Assembly (NCBI GenBank): GCA_018292915.2
Contig: JACVVK020000060.1
Location: 567,001 to 631,000 of the forward strand
Origin: Batillaria attramentaria
Lineage: Eukaryota > Mollusca > Gastropoda > Batillariidae
Direction: 5' to 3'
Length of the DNA stretch: 64,000 nucleotides
The position numbers and the translations under genes are program-made. Every line of letters starts with the position of its first letter. The stretch's first letter is position 1. The notes under the pieces are model-generated. The model saw only the letters and a program-made list of their open reading frames with translations. It searched no databases and was not told the origin of the DNA. This document shows positions 1-10,827 of the stretch, in pieces.

Positions 1-163
1 ACTATTCTTTCCTACGTTCACGGATGCAACGAAATCAAAGAAACACAGCTGGACTTGACAACCTGTTTATCCCTGGAAACAATTTCTATCACCAAATTAT
101 TTGAAGTGTAGGAGCCGAGAAGGTTATGTACAGGAGTTATGTAGTCATAGCATGTGCTTATAG

Positions 164-164
<1 letters not shown>

Positions 165-262
<98 letters not shown>

Positions 263-268
263 TACACA

Positions 269-322
<54 letters not shown>
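165..322. repeat. (CA)n microsatellite
   Basis: An almost uninterrupted CA dinucleotide array with three CATA interruptions. Open frames across it encode only Thr-His or Cys-Val dipeptides and are artefacts. Confidence 0.97.
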
Positions 323-326
<4 letters not shown>

Positions 327-609
327 AAGTCGCCTTTAACTTGCCTTTTCTCCGGATCATTTGCCAAAGTCCAACATACTTTTCCTCTAGCGCCAGTGAA
401 AGTTTACACTGATCACTTCGAGTTTCCTGCCATAAACAATTTTCCTTGTATATTTATTGATTCGCTAAAGGTTTTTCATTTGGCTTCATGTTTTTCGACC
501 AGTATTGTAGATGGAGTTTTTCCTCTCGTAGACGTTACTTTGAAGATTGTATACTTTTTAACCATGGAAATGTCGCACTTGTTTTTACAACATTTAATAA
601 AGTCATGGC

Positions 610-1233
<624 letters not shown>

Positions 1234-3430
1234 CATGCACTGCTGGGAACTGCATGTATCAACACAGCAAATTATGCATACAACTATGTATCATGTAAAC
1301 AGTTCAGACTACGAGCATGCACGGCTGGGAACTGCAAGCATCAACACAGTAAATTATGCATACAACTTGTATCATGTAAACAGTTCAAACTACGAGCGTG
1401 CACGGCTGGGAACTGCAAGCATCAACACAGTAAATTATGCATACAACTTGTATCATGTAAACAGTTCAAACTACGAGCGTGCACGGCTGGGAACTGCAAG
1501 CATCAACACAGTAAATTATGCATACAACTATGTATCATACAAATTCATGTTCAAACTACGAGCATGCACGGCTGGGAACTGCAAGCATCAACACAGTAAA
1601 TTATGCATACAACTAGGCTATGTATCATATACACAGTTCAAACTAGGAGCATGCACGGCTGGGAACTGCAAGCAGCAACACAGTAAATTATGCATACAAC
1701 TAGGCTATGTATCATATACACAGTTCAAACTAGGAGCGTGCACGGCTGGGAACTGCAAGCAGCAACACAGTAAATTATGCATACAACTAGGCTATGTATC
1801 ATATACACAGTTCAAACTACGAGCGTGCACGGCTGGGAACTGCAAGCAGCAACACAGTAAATTATGCATACAACTAGGCTATGTATCATATACACAGTTC
1901 AAACTAGGAGCATGCACGGCTGGGAACTGCAAGCATCAACACAGTAAATTATGCATACAACTTGTATCATGTAAACAGCAAGCATCAACACAGTAAATTA
2001 TGCATGCAACTATGTATCATGTAAACAGTTCAAACTACGAGCATATACGGCTGGAAACTGCAAGCATCAACACAGTAAATTATGCATACAACTATGTATC
2101 ATACAAATTCATGTTCAAACTACGAGCATGCACGGCTGGGAACTGCAAGCATCAACACAGTAAATTATGCATACAACTAGGCTATGTATCATATACACAG
2201 TTCAAACTAGGAGCATGCACGGCTGGGAACTGCAAGCATCAACACAGTAAATTATGCATACAACTTGTATCATGTAAACAGTTCAAACTACGAGCGTGCA
2301 CGGCTGGGAACTGCAAGCATCAACACAGGAAATTATGCATACAACTAGGCTATGTATCATATACACAGTTCAAACTAGGAGCATGCACGGCTGGGAACTG
2401 CAAGCATCAACACAGTAAATTATGCATACAACTTGTATCATGTAAACAGTTCAAACTACGAGCGTGCACGGCTGGGAACTGCAAGCATCAACACAGTAAA
2501 TTATGCATACAACTAGGCTATGTATCATATACACAGTTCAAACTAGGAGCATGCACGGCTGGGAACTGCAAGCATCAACACAGTAAATTATGCATACAAC
2601 TTGTATCATGTAAACAGTTCAAACTACGAGCGTGCACGGCTGGGAACTGCAAGCATCAACACAGTAAATTATGCATACAACTAGGCTATGTATCATATAC
2701 ACAGTTCAAACTAGGAGCATGCACGGCTGGGAACTGCAAGCATCAACACAGTAAATTATGCATACAACTTGTATCATGTAAACAGTTCAAACTACGAGCG
2801 TGCACGGCTGGGAACTGCAAGCATCAACACAGTAAATTATGCATACAACTAGGCTATGTATCATATACACAGTTCAAACTAGGAGCATGCACTGCTGGGA
2901 ACTGCAAGCATCAACCCAGTAAATTATGCATACAACTATGTATCATGTAAACAGTTCAAACTACTAGCGTGCACGGCTGGGAACTGCAAGCATCAACACA
3001 GTAAATTATGCATACAACTAGGCTATGTATCATATACACAGTTTAAACTAGGAGCATGCACGGCTGGGAACTGCAAGCATCAACACAGTAAATTATGCAT
3101 ACAACTAGGCTATGTATCATATACACAGTTCAAACTAGGAGCATGCACGGCTGGGAACTGCAAGCATCAACACAGTAAATTATGCATACAACTAGGCTAT
3201 GTATCATATACACAGTTCAAACTAGGAGCATGCACGGCTGGGACCTGCAAGCAGCAACACAGTAAATTATGCATACAACTAGGCTATGTATCATATACAC
3301 AGTTCAAACTAGGAGCATGCACGGCTGGGACCTGCAAGCAGCGACACAGTAAATTATGCATACAACTAGGCTATGTATCATATACACAGTTCAAACTAGG
3401 AGCATGCACGGCTGGGACCTGCAAGTATCA
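1234..3430. repeat. Minisatellite of 81-bp and 87-bp units with a 168-bp higher-order period
   Basis: About 25 tandem copies of a unit containing the phrase CACGGCTGGGAACTGCAAGC. Occurrences of CACGGCTGGG (one copy reads CACTGCTGGG) start at 1320, 1401, 1482, 1567, 1654, 1741, 1828, 1915, 2131, 2218, 2299, 2386, 2467, 2554, 2635, 2722, 2803, 2890, 2972, 3059, 3146, 3233, 3320 and 3407. Spacing is 81 bp when the variable segment is CTTGTATCATGTAAACAG, and 87 bp when it is CTAGGCTATGTATCATAT followed by ACACAG. From 2131 to 2890 the two types alternate strictly (87, 81, 87, 81 and so on), a dimeric 168-bp higher-order repeat. From 2972 on only 87-bp units remain. Both lengths are multiples of three, so one frame stays open for over 300 codons. 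I regard that as a by-product, because no homology or start/splice context supports a protein. Confidence 0.93.
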
Positions 3431-3983
3431 ACATGGGAAATAATGCATTTGTAAGGCTCACACTGCATGGGTGCTACCCACCCACTCCTCCAAGCCCCTC
3501 CCCCATCCTTCCCAGCCTCGCCCCGCCCCCTTCTTTCCCTTACACCCCCTTCCCTCCTCCCTACTTCACCCGCTTCGTCTCCAGCACACACAGTGCGTGA
3601 TTTCACAGAAATTTGAATAGCAGGCACCTGGGACCCGCGCAAACGTGTTTGTAAGAAACCGTTGACGCACTATGTTCGGGTATGCAGCCCACTGACACAG
3701 TTTGCATACAGTTTCACCACTCCGGCTCACTGGCTTCTACGAGCAAATCGATGAGCGCGCAACAGTCGTGTGATATTTTCTTGTGCACACACGCACACAG
3801 ATATACCTGCGCAACCTCACTGATCTTGCAGTCTTTCACACTCGACGCCCATGCCTGGCGACGCATAGCGGAGTGTGTGCATGTGGCGGTGGAAACTTGT
3901 TTTAGTCCGGTGTTTGTGCTTTCTCAAGTTGCAGCTTAACTGAGGAACTGTCAAAGCATACGTTTTTTTCTTTTCGGAATATC
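3431..3983. other. Spacer upstream of GIMAP-like gene 1
   Basis: A C-rich pyrimidine tract lies at about 3475-3565, followed by moderately complex sequence. It should include the promoter and 5' UTR of the gene starting at 3984, but I see no TATA box or other decisive element. Confidence 0.45.
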
Positions 3984-4076
3984 ATGATGGAATATTCAGC
4001 ACAGTTTTCAGGTGCGTATGACTCTGTTGTTGTTGTTGTTGTTTAACTTGGGTGGAGGGAAGTGTTATTGTTGGTG

Positions 4077-4157
<81 letters not shown>

Positions 4158-7100
4158 GCTGGTATTGATAAAAAGCTTACATGATTAGATCGACTGGTTT
4201 ATCACGAAAGAAACCACGAGATGTTTCAATATTTTTTTCTCGCCATGGCAAAAAATTGAAAAATCGAGCATTCAAACTCTTACCTCTAGTAGCCTGGCAT
4301 ACATTTTTCTGCGACATTTCTTTTTCTGGTTGGGTGAATGGTGATTTATGTACCCCCTCAAAATTCTGCGTAAATTCTGCGTAAGTGATGCGTAAAGCAG
4401 ATGAAAGTGCTTCATATTAAGAAGAATATCATTCAAACTCCGTCTTCATGTGCCGGAATTCAAAAGCAAAATATAAAGTTTCACCCCCCAAAAGTGAACA
4501 AAACATCTGTGCACCGGCCGTGACGTCTGCACAGACAAACGTGACGTATGAGTTCTTAAAGTTCGAAATGACGCACTTTCTGCGTGGTTTTTGACCGACG
4601 ACGTCACGAGAGTGTGTGTAACTTTGTGGACTCATAAGCCACTGAGTAAAGTTATAATTAAAGCACATTTTCTCACGTACTGTTTCCTTGCTATTTTCGG
4701 ACGTAAAGCACTCGTAGTTAACTCACTGAAAACTTGCACTGGCGAGCGGTGTAAACAATGAAAAACTAAGTAACAAGTGCTTCGGCGTAAGAAATGGTGT
4801 TTGCTCTGTATACACTGTCACACTGTCGCACACGTACCCCACTGGCACCTTTAAAATGACACATACTGGCTACACGTAAAATAATTCTGTTCTCAGATCT
4901 GGACGTTTTCCCAGATGGACGTTGCCGCCTGATTCTGATCGGGAAAACCGGATGTGGAAAAAGTTCAACCGGAAACACCATCCTTGGCAGTGAAAAATTC
5001 AAGGCTCAAGGCGGAATCAGGTCCCAGACGAAGCAGTGTGGTTGGGGGATCACATGCAGAAATGACCTGGACATTCTTGTACGTATTATCATTATTATTA
5101 TTATCATCACTGATCATTATGGGGCGGTCGGTGGTCTAGTGGTTAAGAGACTTGTCACCAATGCGATCATCATCATCATGGGGCGGTCGGTGGTCTAGTG
5201 GTTAAGAGACTTTCACCAGTGCGAGAGGTCAGGGGTTCGAGTCCCACTCGGGGCAAAGAATTTTTCCTTCTCGTATGTGGGACGGATCGTTCGGGCCAAC
5301 CGTCGGGGGTTCTCTCCGGGTACTCCGGCTTCCTCCCCCTCTGCTTTGGAAATGTTCAGCTCGCAAAATTTGAAAAATAAATGCAAATCTAAATTCCGAA
5401 ACTTAAATACCTGAGCTGACCCTTCGCACCACGTGATTGTAATGTGTTCATGTCCATTGTGTGGGAGAATGTGTGTGATTCACGTGAGCGTGCGTGTTGG
5501 GTTTAGTTCGCGGCGTTTAGTTTGGTTTTAAAGACCAAGAGATTGGTCCAATTGGTTTTAAAGACCAATAGATTGGTCCAGTGGGTTTTAATGACCAATA
5601 GATTGGTCCAACTGGTGTTTAAAGACCAAATAGAATCGCCTCCGTGACAAACTCTTTTCCTCGTGCAGGTGATGGACACCCCTGGGTTTTGTGACACTGA
5701 GGAGGAGGACTTCGTCATTGCAAGGAGAATCACAAAATCTTTGGTCGCGGTGCATCCTGGGCCACACGCCGTACTTCTTTGTCTTCGCTGTGACCGTCGG
5801 TTCACTCATGAGGAGTATAGTGTAACTAGATGTTATGATATTATTGCTCGAGATCCAGTGTGTGCAATTAAGACAAATGCAGCGATGGCGTTAAATGGAG
5901 AGTTAAAAACGCACTTTACCAGACTTTACAAGCTCACTTTCTTCCACTGCTGTGAGTAACAGCGCACCAGAATCACTGAATAGACTTGTGACTGCCTCGC
6001 TCTCTTTGAGCTGGTTATAGTTATTTAGGGCTTAACGTCGTGCAAGCAACAAAGACCATTTCGCCTCGCTCCCTTTGAGTTCGTGGTGGGAAATGCACTT
6101 TCACTTTATTTACCGATGACGAAATATCCCAGAAAAGGATTCTAAACTGCTGCATATCTTCAGCATATGAGATATCCTGAAAGAGTTCTGGTCCTTTAGT
6201 CCGTTCCCTCAGCTTTACCCTGGCTGGGACCAAGACATTGTGCTGGCCTTTTTCTCGTTTCCCCGTGTCAGTTCGAGATCACCCATACGTGGTGGGAAAG
6301 GACGTTAAACACGCACCATCCTCATCTTGCGCTCATGCTCAATGTAAAAATAACACAGGGTAATCCCTTTTAAGTGGCGACAACTCTGTTTGAATTCTGC
6401 CAATCGCTGTGCGAAGCCTGTATGATTATATCTGACCTATTAGGTCAAGGGCAGATAACACCAGATAACAGAGGGGAATGTGGAAGAGTTGTTGCCCATA
6501 TGGCCTCGTTAAGTCTGTACTGGCTTGTTCTGTTGCTTTATTTTACTTTAAAATAAGTCACTGGTTTTTTTTATTGTTGTTGTTTTTGGCGACCGAGGCA
6601 CTGCACCGACTTGTTGGTTAATTCCGTGGTTATTTTGCTGGTACGTTGGTGGGTGTCTTTTTCGTTTAAAAATTCAAAAAAAGTCGTATGATTTGTTGAC
6701 CTCGCGTCTCTGTTTACACAGGTTTACAATGTGCTGAAAGACGTCTTTGGCGAGCGGATGACGTCATTTCTGATTGTCATCATGGTTGGGGCTGATGAAT
6801 TGGAAAAGGAAAATGTCTCCTTCGAAGCGCAGGTAGGTAGTAACACTAACGACAGTCGCCCTTCCCCACATTTACGACGCAAAATAGATATCATAATATA
6901 CTGCGCCGTCTCAGTCCACGTGTTAAATAGCACGTTGTTTATAGTGCACTACAACAAATTAAGTGAAACACACGTTTGTTGTTGTTGCTCTTGTTGGTAG
7001 TAAGATATAGGTGGGGTGTCTATACATTATCAAATTGCCTAAGTCATGAAACAGGCGGTGACTTTGCCTAAAATGTGAAATGATTTTAAACAGCTGGCTA

Positions 7101-8641
7101 ATTCATGAAATAGGCAACCTGGTGTAATCAGGATACTGACCAGAGCTCAAACACTTGTTTAGAACACAAAACCAGGCAAAAACAAAATGGTAGAGGTTTT
7201 GGGCTCTGTGGACCAGCGACTGAGGTGGTTGGTGGTGGTGATGTCAGATTTCTCTTTTTCAACTGAGTTTGCCCATCTTGTGAACTAGGCAGTTTTGTCT
7301 AAGTCATAAAATTCAGCCATAAATTTAAGTCATAAATAACCTGGCTTACTCATGAAATAGGCGAATGTTCAAAATTATTTCACATTTTAAGCACTCTACG
7401 TGCTGCCTGCTTCACACTTTAGGCAAAGTCACTGCCTGTTCCATGAATTAGGCAATTTCACACGACACATGCATCTGCATGCAATGCTTATGACAATAGG
7501 ACTGTACCAGCTGAAATCATGCCAAACACCGACGCCGTATGCGAATTTTGTGTATGTATCAGAAGCGCTTCTGTGTGTTGTTTCGTTTTAGCTGGAGAAG
7601 TCAGAACGTTTGAAAACGCTGCTAGCGGAGGCGGACAACCGCTACCTGCTCTTCAACAACAAGGCCAAACGCAAGGACGTCCAAGTGGACCGGTTGCTGT
7701 CGATGGTGAAGACCATGGTTGTCAAAAACGGCGGCAGATACTTCAGGCACAAGCTTTCTGACCAGCTCAGCATCTCAATGAAGGTTATGATGAAAGAAGA
7801 AATTCAACTCCGCCAAGCACGCCAAGTCACGTCCGACGATACTGACACGGCAATGCGCATTGGAGGGTCAGGAGAAGGTCAGGAAGCAAAGTCTGCAACG
7901 CTGGACACCAGGACTGTGAAGACACACTCAGCTCTGTACCCTGCAGAGGAAGCGGGACAGGTTCAAATGCGGGGACACCAGCGATCCAAATCCGATACAA
8001 ATCAGCTTGACATTACCAGTGATGCTGAAAGGCCGCATTCACCCGGAGCGGCAGAAAGGATGCAAGAACTGGAGGAGCTGCAGAAAGCAGGGCGCGTGAA
8101 GGAGCACCGCAATAGATACAGCGTCCGCGAGCAAGAGAAACGAAAGAAGCTGGCCGAAATGACACCTGCGCCCTCAGCTCTCATCGAAGAAAGTTTGGAA
8201 GCGACCGAAACAGCAAAAGAGCAAGCTCCTTTTGATGAGGAAGAATCGGAATGGGGCGGTAAAGGAACAGCAAAAGCTTCACGTGCTGAAAAATCCACGT
8301 CAGCCGGCGTGCGGCAGTTCAGCGAAGAGGAGGAGAGGCGCATGCAAGCTGCGATCCAGCAGTACAAGATTTCCAGGACGGCTAAAGCACTCGGACCTCT
8401 TCAGGTCGGCGTTCCAACTATTTTCGTCTCCCACGTCCCCGACACACAGCCAGAACAGACAAGCAAAGGGGATCGAGCTATTGAAGACGAGCTCATAGGG
8501 AAGATTGTCGCCAGTGAAGACGACCTGACGGACGGCCAGCGTGAAGAACTGGAAAAAGCCTCAAGGTCTGTCGGGCAACGCATAAAGGATGGAATGGCCA
8601 AGTTTAAAGTCGCTTCTCTTGAAAAGTGCATTTTGATGTGA
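3984..8641 (+). CDS. GIMAP/AIG1-like GTPase, gene 1 (5 coding exons, 507 aa)
   Basis: Predicted immune-associated nucleotide-binding (GIMAP/AIG1) GTPase. Coding exons: 3984-4011, 4897-5078, 5669-5821, 6722-6832, 7592-8641. The 9-codon first exon (M-M-E-Y-S-A-Q-F-S, phase 1) was chosen because its GTGCGT donor phase matches the 182-nt P-loop exon and mirrors the starter exons of genes 2 and 3. Visible motifs: G1 GKTGCGKS at residues 25-32, G2 threonine near 54, G3 DTPG at 73-76, a VGAD segment at the G4 position (143-146), and the GIMAP conserved box RYLLFNN at 175-181. Residues from about 190 on form a long, charged, Glu/Lys-rich, probably helical tail. It carries LQKAGRVKE near 320 and a conserved C-terminal module from about 468. 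The chain ends in CILM, a CaaX-type prenylation box. Introns hold a SINE and a MITE. Nucleotide binding and membrane association follow from the family and the motif; the cellular role is not known. Confidence 0.88.
4078..4156. repeat. (GT)n microsatellite in intron 1
   Basis: A nearly pure GT dinucleotide array in the first intron of GIMAP-like gene 1. Confidence 0.97.
5122..5518 (+). repeat. tRNA-derived SINE (family B) with a duplicated head
   Basis: The head GGGGCGGTCGGTGGTCTAGT (A-box-like) at 5177 is followed by GGTTCGAGTCCC (B-box-like) near 5233 and a tRNA-unrelated body ending near GTTTAGTTCGCGGCG. A truncated copy of the head lies at 5122-5165, separated by (ATC)n. A second full copy is at 43757. 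It sits in intron 2 of GIMAP-like gene 1 and is not a functional tRNA gene, because the sequence continues for about 340 bp beyond the tRNA-like part. Confidence 0.85.
5519..5632. repeat. 30-bp tandem repeat with internal dyad
   Basis: Four imperfect copies of a unit of about 30 bp. Each contains the dyad GACCAATAGATTGGTC. It lies in intron 2 of GIMAP-like gene 1, directly after the SINE tail. Confidence 0.85.
7030..7462. mobile_element. MITE-like element with ~55-bp imperfect terminal inverted repeats
   Basis: The left end near 7031 reads AAATTGCCTAAGTCATGAAA. The reverse complement of the right end near 7460 reads AAATTGCCTAATTCATGGAA, and similarity continues through CAGTGACTTTGCCTAAA. 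Short CATGAAATAGGC phrases recur inside. There is no coding capacity. It sits in intron 4 of GIMAP-like gene 1. The target duplication is not clear. Confidence 0.75.
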
Positions 8642-9194
8642 ACGATTCTCCCACTGGATGAATTAGTCTTTAGTTGCGTGCGCGGCATTAAGCCCTAACT
8701 AACTAACTAACTAACCCACTGGATAATTACGCACGTAGCATAGTAAAGTACTTCAAAGAGAACAAGCTACCTTCCTAATGTGTAGAACCTTATTATCGTT
8801 GTTTACATTGCCGTATCTCAATATTATAATATGCACAAGTGGTTTGGTGCGTAGTGACGCTTAATAACATTTGCGTGCAACTGAACTGAGCTGTAGTGTT
8901 CCTATTTTAATTTTCTATACATTTGTCTCTTAAGTTTTAAAAAAAAAACAAAAAAACAACCGCACATCTTGACTGTTGTTAAGTTGTAAAAGCCCAGTCT
9001 ATGCAAACTGAACCATTGATTGGAACTGTTTCCATGCATAGCAGCTTGGTAGGATGTTTCTGTTTGCACTGCAGAACTGAATGTCAAAATGTCTTCTAAA
9101 TTTGTTCACGCATATTTCCTTGGTTGGTGTTTGGATATTATGTGTGTTTGTGCGTATGAACTCTGATCGGTATCTAGGAAGTTGTGTGAGGCGA

Positions 9195-9261
<67 letters not shown>

Positions 9262-9704
9262 ACGACATTTTGTAAGTTTTTCTTTTCAAGCACTCAAACA
9301 TACATGAGGAGCAAACCCAACTCTTGTTCAGTATTATCTGATCTGATCTTATCTCACACATTACAGTTCTTGAATGTTCTTGTCCAAAATTGTAGCAACC
9401 CCCCCCCCCCCCTACATTTATCACAAATTATAAGCATGATGTTTAGCTACGAGTACAACATATCATACATGAAACTACATTGTCAGATTTGAGAGTTCTC
9501 GTCCCTTGTTCAACAAATGAATGATTCCGCCTAACAGAAGCATGCGTCTGACACTTTGTAACGAGCACTGCAAAGTCAAGTCAAGGCCAACCCTGTTCCG
9601 GGTCCGTCGGTAACTCTACGCCCCTGCGACGACGCCCAAAGCCGGGCTAACCGAGACTGAGCCGAGCTAAGTGACACCTAAGGAGGCAAAAACAAAAATA
9701 CTCG
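8642..9704. other. 3' flank of GIMAP-like gene 1, with small repeats
   Basis: This should contain the 3' UTR of gene 1. At 8668-8716 is a repeat tail on the minus strand (a TTAGGGCTTAA-type phrase followed by (TAAC)n; the same phrase occurs at about 6027 on the plus strand). A pure (CA)n array is at 9199-9256 and a C run near 9400. I see no gene. Confidence 0.5.
9199..9256. repeat. (CA)n microsatellite
   Basis: An uninterrupted CA array. Confidence 0.97.
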
Positions 9705-9718
9705 GTGACAAGGAAAGT

Positions 9719-10490
9719 CTCCCACACCCATCAGCACGTGCAGGAAAAAATCCCGTCTCAGCTCCTTTGCCCAGCAAGTAGGCCTGAAGATCAGCCACAA
9801 AAAGACAGAAGTGATGATGCTGAACGTCCAAAATCCATCACCAGTGAGAGTGAACGGAGAAGACCTGCCAACAACAGACGAGTTCACTTACTTCGGTAGC
9901 ATTGTCAGACATGATGGAGGAGCAGACAGCGACATCAGAAATCGCCTCAACAAAGCCAGAAACAGCTTCCGCATGCTAAACAATGTGTGGAAGTCATCTC
10001 AGTACACCACTAAGACTAAACGTTAGTCAAACTAAGACTGTACCAGAGCTGTGTACATTCCACCTTACTGGATGGCTTAGAATGTTGGAGGATGACGGAG
10101 GGTGATTTCAGCCAGCTATCCACCTTCCACACCAAGAGCCTCAGAAGGATACTGCGCATATTCTGGCCTGAGATAATCTCCGTCCAACATCTACTTGGCC
10201 AATGCAACCAGGACAGAATGGAAAACCATCATCATGCGAAGACGATGGAGATGGATCGGACACGTCATCCGAAGAGAGCCAGATAACATCACCCGCACAG
10301 CCCTGCACTGGACACCAGAGGGTAAGCAAAAACGAGGGCGACCCAAGAACACCTGGCGTCGAACCGTGGAAGGGGAGCTCAAGACCCTCCATCACATTCG
10401 GCATTCAGAAGCTGGTCCAGAACCGGCAGGAGTGGCGATCCTTTGTTGCTGACCTACATGCCAGACGGCATAACGGGCATGAGTGAGTGA
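9719..10490 (+). mobile_element. 5'-truncated non-LTR retrotransposon (LINE 3' end) with 14-bp target duplication
   Basis: Frame-broken pieces of a reverse-transcriptase C-terminal region can be read: VGLKISHKKTEVMMLN near 9781, then FTYFGSIVRHDGGADSDIRN, then RRRWRWIGHVIRREPDN and KRGRPKNTWRRTVEGELK near 10330-10380. These are typical of the ORF2 tail of RTE/BovB-like or L1-like elements. The copy ends in (GAGT)n and is flanked by the perfect direct repeat GTGACAAGGAAAGT at 9705-9718 and 10491-10504, the signature of target-primed reverse transcription. Frame shifts make it a dead copy. Confidence 0.88.
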
Positions 10491-10504
10491 GTGACAAGGA
10501 AAGT

Positions 10505-10827
10505 GCACAGTTGCGAACTTTGAGGTCCCCGTGTTATTTTACAGTGTGCACAGAAGCGGTGAAAACTGTCGCGTTCACCAGCACCAGTACATTTTCAGCC
10601 TGTTTATAGAGTATTGCCTGCATGATTTGTCTCCTTGCCGCAACAATCTCGCATTTTTTGTGGCAGAGCACAAAGCTGCCACGAAAAATGCATGCATGCT
10701 GCGGGTCTGTGTATGCACGGGGGACATAATCATGTTAAAATGTAACGTCGAACGGAAATTAACTACGTGAGCCAAACTCAGTGTTAACGTTTCAGAGGGT
10801 TACAGGTCTGGTGCCACCTACTTGCAG
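10505..10827. other. Spacer between the LINE and the 3' end of GIMAP-like gene 2
   Basis: This should hold the 3' UTR of the minus-strand gene 2. I see nothing else in it. Confidence 0.45.

Noticed and set aside
5178..5253. Possible tRNA gene
   Set aside because: The A- and B-box-like parts belong to SINE heads. The same head occurs elsewhere with a common non-tRNA body, and the acceptor stem does not close convincingly.
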